Source of the DNA: Planctomycetota bacterium
GTDB taxonomy: Bacteria > Planctomycetota > B15-G4
Direction: 5' to 3'
NCBI GenBank assembly: GCA_029259745.1
Contig: JAJDEO010000035.1
Coordinates: forward strand, 1-64,000
Length of the DNA: 64,000 bases
The notes beneath the pieces are model-generated. The model was not told where the DNA came from. It saw only the letters and a program-made list of their open reading frames with translations, and did no database searches. Shown in pieces: positions 17,663-26,502 of the stretch (its first letter is position 1; every line of letters starts with the position of its first letter). The position numbers were made by a program, and so were the translations under genes.

Positions 17663-19561
17663 ATGAGCAAGTGGTTGGGTTGTTTGTGCGCGCTGATGAT
17701 GTGCGGATCCGCGACGGGGCAGCTTGCGCCGGTGCAGCGGTTTGCGGATGGTCGCGCGGAGACGCTCGCGCTCGACGCCGCACGCGTCGCCATCTTCACG
17801 CCCGGTGCGCACGAGGACGTCGCCGCGCTGTTCGACGCTCACACGGCGCTCGAGCCGCTCGCGATCTCGGGGTGGTGGCTGGCCGCGCTGCCCGTCGCGG
17901 CGGCAGACGCCGAGGCGCTTCGTTCCGGTCTCGACGAACTCGCCGCCTCGCCGCTGGTGGATCTCGCCGCGCCGGTCTTCTTCGATCATTTCGGTGGTCC
18001 GTTGATCCCGACGCAGGACGTCCTCGTGCGCTTCGCGTCGGCCACTCACGAGGACGACCGGCACGATGTCTTCGCCGCGCTCGGGCTCGTGATCGCTGAC
18101 GAGGGATTCGGGTCGATGGAACGCGCCTATCGCGTGACGGTTCCATCGCACGTCGGCTTCGACGCGCTCGCGGTGGCCAACGTGCTTGCGGCGCGGGACG
18201 ACGTCGAGTGGGCGGACGTCGACTGGATCTTCAGCGGCACGTCGAGTTTCGTTCCCTCCGACCCGGAGTTCACGGATCAGTGGGGGCTCGTGAACACCGG
18301 ACAGTTCTCGGGCGTGAGCGGGCTCGACATCGGGGCTGAACTCGCGTGGGACGTGACGACGGGCGACGCGTCCGTGATCACGCTCGTCATCGACGTCGGC
18401 GTGCAGTCGGATCACCCGGACCTGAACCTCGTCGCGGGTGCCGATCTCACGTCCGATGGCCCCGGTGACGGCGGGCCGGTCAACGTGTGCGACAACCACG
18501 GCACGCCGGTCGCCGGCTGCGTTTCGGCGCAACGTGACAACGCGCTCGGAGGGACGGGCGTTGCACCCGACACGCGCGTCGCGTCGGCGCGCACCTTCAT
18601 CAGCACGGTCGTCTGCGACGGGTCGTGGATGTCGCAGGCCTCATGGACCGTCGACGCCCTCGCGTTCGGCGAGTCGATCGGCGCTCGCATCTCGAACAAC
18701 AGCAACGGCTACGGCTTCAACTCACCGGCCATCGACGCGAAGTACGCCGACACCCGCACGAACGGCATGGTGCACTTCGGCGCGATCGGCAACGACGGGC
18801 TGGGCTTTTCGACGTATCCCTCGAGTCTCAATGCGGTCAACGCCATCGGCGCGATCCAGAGCGACGGGACGAAGGCACCGTTCAGTAACTTTGGCGCCGA
18901 CGTGATCGTCGTCGGGCCGGGTGTCACCGTTCTCACGACTGATCGCCAGGCGCCCAACGGTTTCGAACCGAGCGACGCGTTCGTCTTCGCCGACGGGACG
19001 TCTTTCGCGTCCCCCTACGTCGCCGGCGTGGCCGCGCTCATGCTCTCCATCGATCCCATGCTGACGCCTGCTGCGATCGAAACCGCACTGAAGGCGACGT
19101 CCACGGACCTCGGAGCGCCGGGGCGTGACCCGCTCTTCGGCGACGGGCTCGTCAGCGCCGTCGGCGCGCTCGAGATGTTGGTCGGGCCGTATGGCACATG
19201 GGTCGACGAAGGCAACGCGCTCGCCGGGACGCTCGGCGATCCCGCGCTCGCTGGCAAAGGACTGCTACTCGGCGACACACCCGTGACGCTGACGCTCACG
19301 GATGTCGCCCCGGGGTTGCTTGCCAATCTCCTCGTCGGGTTCACGCAGCTGAACGCACCCTTCAAGGGTGGTGTTCTGGTGCCGTCGCCAGATCTCGTCT
19401 TCGGCGGTTTCCCCGTGACGGCGAGCCCGCTCGTGATCGGCGGGAGCTGGCCGATCGGGCTGCCCTCGGGCGTCTCGGTGTCGTACCAGTATTGGATGGT
19501 GGACGCGGGCGGCCCGGTGGGCTTTTCGGCGAGCAACGCGCTCATGTCGACGACGCCCTGA
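17663..19561 (+). CDS. Secreted subtilisin-like serine protease with shared C-terminal domain
   Basis: A 632-residue S8-family peptidase. The signal peptide (CLCALMMCGSATGQ) is followed by a propeptide-like region to about residue 195. The catalytic triad is visible: Asp244 in VIDVGVQSDHPDL, His279 in CDNHGTPVAGC and Ser447 in DGTSFASPYVAG; an oxyanion Asn lies in GAIGNDG. The last 110 residues carry the domain seen in neighbouring secreted proteins (APFKGGVLVPSPDLVFGG). The protease probably degrades proteins outside the cytoplasm. ATG 17663 gives a clean signal peptide; the frame extends further upstream without one. Confidence 0.93.
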   Translation: MSKWLGCLCALMMCGSATGQLAPVQRFADGRAETLALDAARVAIFTPGAHEDVAALFDAHTALEPLAISGWWLAALPVAAADAEALRSGLDELAASPLVDLAAPVFFDHFGGPLIPTQDVLVRFASATHEDDRHDVFAALGLVIADEGFGSMERAYRVTVPSHVGFDALAVANVLAARDDVEWADVDWIFSGTSSFVPSDPEFTDQWGLVNTGQFSGVSGLDIGAELAWDVTTGDASVITLVIDVGVQSDHPDLNLVAGADLTSDGPGDGGPVNVCDNHGTPVAGCVSAQRDNALGGTGVAPDTRVASARTFISTVVCDGSWMSQASWTVDALAFGESIGARISNNSNGYGFNSPAIDAKYADTRTNGMVHFGAIGNDGLGFSTYPSSLNAVNAIGAIQSDGTKAPFSNFGADVIVVGPGVTVLTTDRQAPNGFEPSDAFVFADGTSFASPYVAGVAALMLSIDPMLTPAAIETALKATSTDLGAPGRDPLFGDGLVSAVGALEMLVGPYGTWVDEGNALAGTLGDPALAGKGLLLGDTPVTLTLTDVAPGLLANLLVGFTQLNAPFKGGVLVPSPDLVFGGFPVTASPLVIGGSWPIGLPSGVSVSYQYWMVDAGGPVGFSASNALMSTTP

Positions 19562-19634
19562 ACGCATCGCGGCGCACCGACGAGTGTCTTCGGCGCGCCG
19601 CGCGTGCGTGTCTTCGTGAGCGGAACGGCAGGCG

Positions 19635-20765
19635 TCAGCCGCGCTTCGTTCCACACTGACCGCAGAACTTGGCGTCGACGGACATCGGTGCGCCGCAGTC
19701 GGTGCAGAAGGCCTGGCTTTCTTCGGCCTCGGGCTTCTTGACGGCGAGCGACGTTCCACATTGGCTGCAGAACGCGCCCGGTGGCACCGTTGCCGAACAT
19801 CCGCCGCAGACGACGCCCGGCGTTGCCGGCGCCAACGTCTGACCGCCCTGATGATCGCGGATCATCATCTGCGCCATGCCGAGGCCGATGCCCAGGCTCG
19901 CTCCGCCGAGCAGTCCACCGCCGGTGCCGTCACCGCCACCCGCGCCGCCGCCGCCACCACCCTTGGCCATCCCTTCACCCGCGCCCATCATCGCCTTGCC
20001 GGCCGCGAAGCGCTGGTACCCGTCGACGCCGCCGACCGTTCGCAGGTAGGCCGCGTCGGTGTAGAGGCGCTTGAGGTTCTCGCCGTCATCGTCGTCCATC
20101 GCCACGACGAAGTTGCCGAGACGCACGATCCGGATGCCGTAGTCGGTGACGTGATCCATGAGGCCGACGAGGACGTCGCTCTCGACCTCCTCGGTGTATG
20201 CGCCCGACGTCACGTCGAGCAGCGGCCACTTGTTCTTCACGCAGAGTTCGGCGAGGCGATCGCGGATCACCTTCAACACCTGCTCCTTCATCCACGATCG
20301 CACCGTGTGTGCCTGCGCGCGTCCCATGCCCACGAGACCGACGATGAGCTTCTCGGCGTTCTCGACCTTGAACGAGAACTCGCCGTGCACCATGAGTTCG
20401 ACGGGCACGCCGCTCTTCGGGTCTTCGATGTGTCCGACGCGTCCCCCGAACTTGTTGCCGGGGTGCTCGCGGGTGTTGACGAAGAACACTTCGGCGATGA
20501 AGACGTTTCCGCCCGTGACGCTGTCGACGAGCTCCGACAGGAAGGGCAGGTTGGAGCTGTCGAGTGTGTGGCGTCCCGGCCCCAACGTGGAAACGATCTT
20601 GCCGTCTCGGAAGAACACGGCGAGCTCGTCGGCCTCGACCGTGAGCTGAGACATCATCGGGATCGTGCGGTCGGGATGCTTCCAGACCACTTGTGCCTTG
20701 GCGTCGTCCGGGCGGGCGATCATCATCTCGCCGACGCCGCGCTTGAACCAATCCATGATGCCCAT
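19635..20765 (-). CDS. SPFH domain protein with C-terminal zinc ribbons (YdjI-like)
   Basis: A 376-residue protein. The N-terminus MGIMDWFKRGVGEMMI and the SPFH/band-7-like core (about residues 30-260, e.g. LTVEADELAVFFRDGKIV and GPGRHTL) match the YdjI family, once named virion core proteins. A Gly-rich hydrophobic stretch (about 285-320) precedes two zinc ribbons, CGGCSATVPPGAFCSQCG and CTDCGAPMSVDAKFCGQCG. In Bacillus the homologue is encoded with a PspA paralogue and acts at stressed membranes. ATG 20765 is chosen because family members start MGIMD-like. The divergent neighbour is a YdjG-like protein, matching the Bacillus pairing. Confidence 0.88.
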   Translation of the reverse strand: MGIMDWFKRGVGEMMIARPDDAKAQVVWKHPDRTIPMMSQLTVEADELAVFFRDGKIVSTLGPGRHTLDSSNLPFLSELVDSVTGGNVFIAEVFFVNTREHPGNKFGGRVGHIEDPKSGVPVELMVHGEFSFKVENAEKLIVGLVGMGRAQAHTVRSWMKEQVLKVIRDRLAELCVKNKWPLLDVTSGAYTEEVESDVLVGLMDHVTDYGIRIVRLGNFVVAMDDDDGENLKRLYTDAAYLRTVGGVDGYQRFAAGKAMMGAGEGMAKGGGGGGAGGGDGTGGGLLGGASLGIGLGMAQMMIRDHQGGQTLAPATPGVVCGGCSATVPPGAFCSQCGTSLAVKKPEAEESQAFCTDCGAPMSVDAKFCGQCGTKRG

Positions 20766-20885
20766 CGATCTCTCCAGTGAGGATTTCGTCGCCACGGGGG
20801 CGACTGTGTACGGTTCGGGGCAGTTCCTGGTGATACCGCGTGTCATCTTTCACGGTGAGACGCGGCAGAGGAGTGACAGCATAGG

Positions 20886-22004
20886 ATGACGGACGCGGCG
20901 ACGACAGCGGATCACGGCGGAGAGCCTCTCGAGAGCGGCGACTCGGTGCAGGTGCGATGTGAAGTTTGCACTGCGCCGCTGACGTGGGACCCGCAGGCCG
21001 ACGCACTGCTGTGCGCGTATTGCGACACGGCCACGCCGGTGCCGCGCGGTGAGGGGACGATCGTCGAACGAACGTTCGAGGAGGCCGGCGAGGCGGCGCG
21101 CGGTCTCGGGCTCGACATGCGTGTGGTCACGTGCGGCAACTGCGGTGCGCGTGTCGCGATGGGTGAGGTCGAGACGTCATCGAACTGTGTCTACTGCGGT
21201 TCGAGTCAGGTGCTGACGCAGGAGACGAACCGGAACGTCATTCGACCCGAGTCGATCGTTCCGCTGGCCGTCTCGAAGGACGAAGTCCGCGCGGGGTTCG
21301 TCAAGTGGATTCGCGGGCTGTGGTTCCGCCCGTCGAAACTCAGGCACGTCGAGGCGTTCAAGGCGGTGGGCGTGTACGTGCCCTTCTGGACTTACGACTC
21401 CAACGTGCACTCCGACTGGACCGCCGACGCCGGCTACTACTACTACGTGAACGAGTGGCGCAACGTGCGCGTGAACGGGCGCTGGGTGCGGCGCATGGAA
21501 CGTGTGCGCAAGGTGCGCTGGGAGCCGGCGTTCGGCGCACGCGACGATGTCTACGACGACCTGCTCGTCAACGCGTCGCGCGGTGTGTCGGTAAGTCTTG
21601 TGAGCGCACTCGGCGGTTTCGACACCACCGCGCTGCTCCCGTACAAGCCGGAGTACCTGGCCGGCTGGCGAGCCGAGGAGTACCAGCGCGATCTGCACGA
21701 CGGCTGGGGGACGGCGCAGAGCCGCATCGAGGAGCGCCAACGCGCGCGCTGCGGCGGCGACGTCCCCGGCGACACACACCGGCGTCTCGACGTCCGCAAC
21801 CGCATCTTCGGCGTGCGCTGGAAGCACGTCCTGCTGCCGCTCTGGAGCCTGAGCTACGCTTTCAACGGCAAGACCTACACGGTGCTCGTCAACGGTCAGA
21901 CCGGACGCGTCGCCGGCGAGGCACCGTACAGCTGGCTCAAGATCGCGCTGACCGTGCTCGCCGGTGTCGGCGTTGCCGCGGGAATCGTGGCCACCCAGGG
22001 CTGA
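20886..22004 (+). CDS. Double zinc-ribbon membrane protein (YdjG-like)
   Basis: A 372-residue protein. Two zinc ribbons are at the N-terminus: CEVCTAPLTW ... CAYC (about residues 25-46) and CGNCGARVAM ... CVYC (about 83-103). A central region rich in aromatic residues (GVYVPFWTYDSNVHSDW) and a C-terminal membrane helix (IALTVLAGVGVAAGIVA) follow. The layout resembles Bacillus YdjG, annotated as TFIIB-type zinc-ribbon or primosomal-N'-like; this does not imply a replication role. It diverges from the SPFH gene (120 bp apart). A partner role in membrane-stress response is inferred from that pairing. Confidence 0.8.
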   Translation: MTDAATTADHGGEPLESGDSVQVRCEVCTAPLTWDPQADALLCAYCDTATPVPRGEGTIVERTFEEAGEAARGLGLDMRVVTCGNCGARVAMGEVETSSNCVYCGSSQVLTQETNRNVIRPESIVPLAVSKDEVRAGFVKWIRGLWFRPSKLRHVEAFKAVGVYVPFWTYDSNVHSDWTADAGYYYYVNEWRNVRVNGRWVRRMERVRKVRWEPAFGARDDVYDDLLVNASRGVSVSLVSALGGFDTTALLPYKPEYLAGWRAEEYQRDLHDGWGTAQSRIEERQRARCGGDVPGDTHRRLDVRNRIFGVRWKHVLLPLWSLSYAFNGKTYTVLVNGQTGRVAGEAPYSWLKIALTVLAGVGVAAGIVATQG

Positions 22005-22010
22005 TCGGTC

Positions 22011-23654
22011 TCACGCCGCGTCGACATCGTCGCGCCGAATGATCCACAACAATCGCAGGGATCCGATCGCGGCGATCGTCAAGAGGATCATCGCCAGTCC
22101 CGGATAACCGAAGATCTCGAATCCGCTGGGCACGCGCATCAGCATCGCCGCACTGATGATGAGCGCCGCAAGGATCAGACCGGAGGTGATGCGATTCGCA
22201 ATCTTCTGAATCCCGCTGATCAGCTGCGTCTCGTCGAACGCGTCGACGTTCACCTTCAATCCAGACTTGGAGAGGTCTGACAGGATCGTGTTGACGCGCC
22301 CCGGCATCTCTTCGACGAGCGTCTTCATGTCGACGAGCTTCGTGAAGAACGTGCTTGGCGACCACATTTCGCGGAGCTGTTCGTTGATGAGTGATGCTGT
22401 GTGGCGACGCATGACGGTGTTGACGTCGAGTTCGGGAGCGAGCGTGGCGCCGATGTCCTCGAGCTGGAGGAGCGTCTTCGCCAGCAGCACGAACTGTTCA
22501 GGCAGGCGCAGGCCCGTCTCGGCGGCAATGCGCGACATCCCGAGCAGCAGCGCCGACGTTCGCGCGGGTTGGAGAGTGCTGTGACTCGCATCGTCGATCA
22601 GCGACTCGATGCGTCCGAGGAAACCGGGGCGATCGAAGTCGTCGAGAGGACGACCCAGGGCCAGGGCGCACTTCGCAACCTCATCGCCGCGTCCATCGCT
22701 GACGGCGACGAGCAGCTGGAGCAGTCCTTCTCGGAATGAGTGGCTCAGGCGCGCGACCATGCCGAGGTCGAGCAACGCGATCGTTCCGCGTTGGGTGAGG
22801 AGTACGTTGCCCGGATGCGGGTCGGCATGCACGAACCCGTCGACGAGCATCTGATCGAGATAGGCGCGCAGGAGTTGGTCTGCGAGGGCTTCGCCGTCGA
22901 TGTCGATCAGCACGGACGGGTGGAGGTTCGTGATCTTCACGCCGTGGATGCGGTCCATCGTCAGGACCTTCGAGCTGCTGTAGTCGTCGACCGGCAGTGG
23001 CACGGTGAGGAGCGGATAGCGCTCGAGGATCTGATCGAGACGAACGAGGTTCTCGGCCTCACGTCGGTAGTCGAGCTCGTCGAGCAAGCTGCGCCGAAGA
23101 GTGGCCACGGTTCCGGGGAGATCGACGTGGCGCCAGGTGTCGCCGCGGCCGTCGAGGAGTTCGGCGAGTTCGTCGAGCATCTCGAGGTCGGCGACGACGG
23201 TGGCGCGGATGTCAGGCCGCTGCACCTTCACGGCCACCTCGCGCCCGTTGCGGAGCGTCGCACGGTGGACCTGTCCCAGCGATGCCGCTGCGATCGGTGT
23301 GTCCTCGAACATCTCGAACGCCTTCGACATCCGCACACCCAACTCCTCCTGGACGATGCGCTCGACATCGTTGAAGTCGAACGACCCGAGGCCATCTTGG
23401 AGTCGGCTCAGGGCGTCGAGATACGGCTCGGGGAGGAGGTCTGCTCGCGTCGACAGGAGTTGTCCGAGCTTCACGAACGTCGGGCCGAGAGCCTCGAGAT
23501 CGCTCGCGAGTTCTTCGGGACCGTCGCCGTCGCCGTCGGTGTCCAGGCGGTCGGCGTCGAAGAGCTCATCGTCATCCGCGACTTGGATCGAGCTCCGGTG
23601 TTTCCAGAGAACGGCTGCGACGTGGGCGTAGCGGGGAAAGCGTGAGAGCTTCAT
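22011..23654 (-). CDS. ABC1/AarF/UbiB atypical kinase family protein
   Basis: A 547-residue protein of the ABC1 (UbiB/COQ8) family. Diagnostic parts are the KxGQ motif in FVKLGQLLSTRADLLPEPY (about residues 60-80), the Ala-rich nucleotide loop IAAASLGQVHRA, the catalytic segment DGFVHADPHPGNVLL and the metal site ALLDLGMVARL. Two hydrophobic helices end the protein (GLILAALIISAAMLM and GLAMILLTIAAIGSL). UbiB proteins support isoprenoid quinone synthesis, probably by ATP-driven lipid extraction. It converges on the zinc-ribbon gene with 6 bp between stops. Start ATG 23654 (MKLSRFPRYAHV) fits the family; the extra upstream frame does not. Confidence 0.92.
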   Translation of the reverse strand: MKLSRFPRYAHVAAVLWKHRSSIQVADDDELFDADRLDTDGDGDGPEELASDLEALGPTFVKLGQLLSTRADLLPEPYLDALSRLQDGLGSFDFNDVERIVQEELGVRMSKAFEMFEDTPIAAASLGQVHRATLRNGREVAVKVQRPDIRATVVADLEMLDELAELLDGRGDTWRHVDLPGTVATLRRSLLDELDYRREAENLVRLDQILERYPLLTVPLPVDDYSSSKVLTMDRIHGVKITNLHPSVLIDIDGEALADQLLRAYLDQMLVDGFVHADPHPGNVLLTQRGTIALLDLGMVARLSHSFREGLLQLLVAVSDGRGDEVAKCALALGRPLDDFDRPGFLGRIESLIDDASHSTLQPARTSALLLGMSRIAAETGLRLPEQFVLLAKTLLQLEDIGATLAPELDVNTVMRRHTASLINEQLREMWSPSTFFTKLVDMKTLVEEMPGRVNTILSDLSKSGLKVNVDAFDETQLISGIQKIANRITSGLILAALIISAAMLMRVPSGFEIFGYPGLAMILLTIAAIGSLRLLWIIRRDDVDAA

Positions 23655-23831
23655 CGGTCTCGGTCGGGCGAGGAGATGGTGGCGGCACGGCACGCGAGGC
23701 TACCAGGCGGCGCCGTCGTGGGGGACACGTCGGCCGCTGGGGCACAGACGCGGGTTTCGGTCACGCGGCGGGACCCCGCGGGGGACGACCTCGCACTGGC
23801 AGGGCAGCCTTCAGATCGCGATGCTCTGACC

Positions 23832-24998
23832 ATGAATCTGAAGGCCGGCTTCTCGAAGTTCCTCTCGACCGAACCCGAACGACTCCACTTCGCGGCGCAC
23901 AGCCATCACGCCTGGCCCGATGTCACGGCGGATGCCCATGCGCAGTCGTGGCGCGATGCGGCGACACATTGGGACGACAAGTGGGAGGGCATCATCGCCG
24001 ATGTCGTCCCCGCCGTGCAGGGGCACATCGCGCGGACACTGGCGCTCTCGGATCCCTCGGCGATTGCTTTCGCTCCGAACACGCACGAGTTCCTCGTACG
24101 CATCCTCTCGTGTCTCGACGTGTCGCGCCCGCCGTCGGTGCTCACGACCGATGCCGAGTTTCACAGCTTTCGTCGTCAGACGGAGCGGCTTGCGGAAGAG
24201 GGGCTCGTCGAACTCGACATCGTCCCGGCTGAACCGTTCGACACGTTCAGCGAACGGTTCGCCGAGCGTGCTGCGGCGGGGGCGCACGACCTCGTCTTCA
24301 TGAGCCATGTCTTCTTCTCCTCGGGCTTCGTCGTCGACGACCTCGCCGGGATCGTCGACGCGGTCGCGCGCGATGACGCCTTCGTGGTGATCGACGGCTA
24401 CCACGGATTCATGGCCGTGCCGACGGACCTGAGCGCACTCGAGTCGCGCGTCTTCTACACGGCCGGCGGCTACAAGTACGCCATGTCCGGCGAGGGCGTC
24501 TGCTTCCTGCACTGTCCGCCGGGGTTCGGTCGACGCCCGCGCAACACGGGTTGGTTCGCGAGCTTCGGGACGTTGACGGAGAGCTGTCCCGGGGAGATCA
24601 CGCCGTACGCCGTCGACGGGATGCGCTTCTTCGGCGCGACCTTCGACCCGACCGCGTTCTACCGTTTGCGCGCCGTCATGGACTGGCTCGAGCGGGAGGG
24701 CGTCAGCGTCGCGGACATCCACGCATACGTCGGCGGGCTCCAGCGTCGGATGCTTACGGCCCTCGAGGGTATCGCCCATCCCGACGTCGCCCTCGCGAAC
24801 CTCGTTCCGGGGCTCGATGCACGCGATCGTGGACACTTCCTCACGTTCCGGACGCCGCGCGCAGCGACGCTATACGAGGTCCTGCGCGACGCGAACGTCG
24901 TGACCGATGTACGCCTCGATCGCCTGCGCTTCGGTTTTGGGGTCTACCAGGACGAGGCCGACGTCGACGAGCTGCTACGGCGTCTCGCTCTCCTGTAG
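23832..24998 (+). CDS. Class V aminotransferase fold PLP enzyme (kynureninase-like)
   Basis: A 388-residue PLP enzyme. The PLP Lys is probably Lys215 in YTAGGYKYAMSGEGV, with the pyridine-nitrogen Asp188 in VVIDGYHGF; both fit kynureninase and cysteine-desulfurase relatives. The N-terminal FAAHSHHAWPDVT and the HVFFSSGFVVDDLAGI segment resemble kynureninase more than IscS or SufS. Kynureninase cleaves kynurenine to anthranilate; no other tryptophan-catabolism gene is in view, so the substrate is uncertain. ATG 23832 is chosen; the open frame upstream is low-complexity and overlaps the divergent UbiB promoter region. Confidence 0.8.
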   Translation: MNLKAGFSKFLSTEPERLHFAAHSHHAWPDVTADAHAQSWRDAATHWDDKWEGIIADVVPAVQGHIARTLALSDPSAIAFAPNTHEFLVRILSCLDVSRPPSVLTTDAEFHSFRRQTERLAEEGLVELDIVPAEPFDTFSERFAERAAAGAHDLVFMSHVFFSSGFVVDDLAGIVDAVARDDAFVVIDGYHGFMAVPTDLSALESRVFYTAGGYKYAMSGEGVCFLHCPPGFGRRPRNTGWFASFGTLTESCPGEITPYAVDGMRFFGATFDPTAFYRLRAVMDWLEREGVSVADIHAYVGGLQRRMLTALEGIAHPDVALANLVPGLDARDRGHFLTFRTPRAATLYEVLRDANVVTDVRLDRLRFGFGVYQDEADVDELLRRLALL

Positions 24999-25022
24999 CC
25001 GGACCGTCCCTCGGAGTGATCG

Positions 25023-26117
25023 ATGAAGTGTCCGTTCGCGATGCTCACCCGTTCGAAGGATGCGCGCGATGCCACGCGCGCGCCTGCGGATCACCCCGAC
25101 ATCCCGCCCGCGAAGACGGGCGTGCTGCTGCTCAACCTCGGCACGCCGGACGCCACCGACTACTCGTCCATGCGCCGCTACCTCTCCGAGTTTCTCAGCG
25201 ACCGTCGTGTCGTCGAGACGCCGCGCGTCCTCTGGCAACCGATCCTCCAAGGCATCATCCTCACGTTCCGCCCGAAGAAGAGCGGCCGCGCGTACGACAA
25301 GATCTGGAATCGCGATCTCGACGAGTCACCGCTGCGCACGATTGCTCGCAGCCAAGCTGAGAAGCTCGCCGCGCGCGTCACCAACCGGAGCGACGTCATC
25401 GTCGACTGGGCCATGCGCTACGGCACGCCGTCGATCCCCGAGCGCATCGACGCGCTGCAGGCGCAGGGCTGCACGCGCATCGTGTTCCTCGCGCTCTATC
25501 CGCAGTACTCGTCCGCCACCTCGGCGACGGCCTACGACAAGGCGTTCGAGGCACTTGGCATGCTGCGCTGGCAGCCGGCCATCCGCACCGCCGCGCCCTA
25601 CTACGACGACCCCGTCTACATCGACGCCCTCGCACGCTCGGTGCGCGCACACATCGCCAGTCTCCCCGACGACGCGCAGCCCGACGTGATCCTCGCGTCG
25701 TACCACGGACTGCCTCAGGAGTACCTCGAGAAGGGCGACCCCTACTCGTGCCAGTGCGTCGTCACCACGCGTCTGCTGCGCGCGGCGCTCGGCTACGACG
25801 AGCAACGCATGCCGATGAGCTTCCAGTCGCGCTTCGGTCCGACCCAATGGCTCGAACCTGCCACCGACACGACGGTCGTCGAACTCGCGAAGCAGGGCAC
25901 CACGCGCCTCGCCGTGATCTGCCCCGGTTTCTCCGTCGACTGTGTGGAGACACTCGAGGAGATCGCCATCGGCGTCCGCGAGCAGTTCATCGAACACGGC
26001 GGCACCGACCTCACGATGGTCCCCTGTCTCAACGACAGCGACGACGGTATGGCCCTGATCGAGCACCTGATGCAGCGCGACCTTGCGGGCTGGGTCGCGG
26101 GCGATGAACCGGTTTGA
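25023..26117 (+). CDS. hemH: Ferrochelatase
   Basis: A 364-residue ferrochelatase. Motifs are GVLLLNLGTPDA (about residues 33-44), FLSDRRVVE, the catalytic His228 in ASYHGLPQEY, SFQSRFGPTQW and the acidic site CPGFSVDCVETLEEI (Glu309). It inserts Fe2+ into protoporphyrin IX, or into coproporphyrin III in some lineages, at the end of haem synthesis. About 30 extra N-terminal residues before the core are typical of some bacterial forms but have no clear signal. It lies 24 bp after the PLP enzyme, possibly co-transcribed. The downstream region has a weak inverted repeat CGGTTTGA / TCAAACCG (26141-26176). Confidence 0.95.
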   Translation: MKCPFAMLTRSKDARDATRAPADHPDIPPAKTGVLLLNLGTPDATDYSSMRRYLSEFLSDRRVVETPRVLWQPILQGIILTFRPKKSGRAYDKIWNRDLDESPLRTIARSQAEKLAARVTNRSDVIVDWAMRYGTPSIPERIDALQAQGCTRIVFLALYPQYSSATSATAYDKAFEALGMLRWQPAIRTAAPYYDDPVYIDALARSVRAHIASLPDDAQPDVILASYHGLPQEYLEKGDPYSCQCVVTTRLLRAALGYDEQRMPMSFQSRFGPTQWLEPATDTTVVELAKQGTTRLAVICPGFSVDCVETLEEIAIGVREQFIEHGGTDLTMVPCLNDSDDGMALIEHLMQRDLAGWVAGDEPV

Positions 26118-26200
26118 ACGTTTAGGGTCGTATCGAACCTCGGTTTGAAAGGCTCAGCGACTTGGCGATCAAACCGTCGATCGACGCTTCGCAGGTCTGC

Positions 26201-26491
26201 TCAGATCACGAACTTCACGGCGTCGTGGTTCGCGAGGGCCCAGAACTTCTCGAGGCGTTGCTCTTCGCTCCAGATCACGGCCTTGATGTGGAGCGAGACG
26301 TATGAGCCGCCGCTGCTCTCGTGGCCAGCGTTGATCTGGAAGTCCATGTGGCGCATGACCGTCTCGGCCGCCGCGCGGAGGGCTGCTTCGTCCGAGCCGA
26401 TGATGCGGTAGCCCCAGGACGTCGGGTATTCGATCTCGAGCTTCTTTTCGTCGTCGTTGTCTGATGGTGATGACACGTGAATCTCCGCCAC
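26201..26491 (-). CDS. DUF493 (YbeD-like) family protein
   Basis: A 96-residue cytosolic protein. The pattern IEYPTSWGYRIIGSDEAALR ... SSGGSYVSLHIKAVIW ... KFWALANHDAVKFVI matches DUF493/YbeD (FPTxFTYKVMG-like start and V..V-terminal strand), a small ferredoxin-fold family of mostly regulatory or unknown role. A GTG start at 26491 is chosen; a TTG lies one codon earlier. It begins 12 bp after the stop of the kinase/pyrophosphorylase gene, so the two form an operon. Confidence 0.8.
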   Translation of the reverse strand: MAEIHVSSPSDNDDEKKLEIEYPTSWGYRIIGSDEAALRAAAETVMRHMDFQINAGHESSGGSYVSLHIKAVIWSEEQRLEKFWALANHDAVKFVI

Positions 26492-26502
26492 CAATGATAG
26501 CG

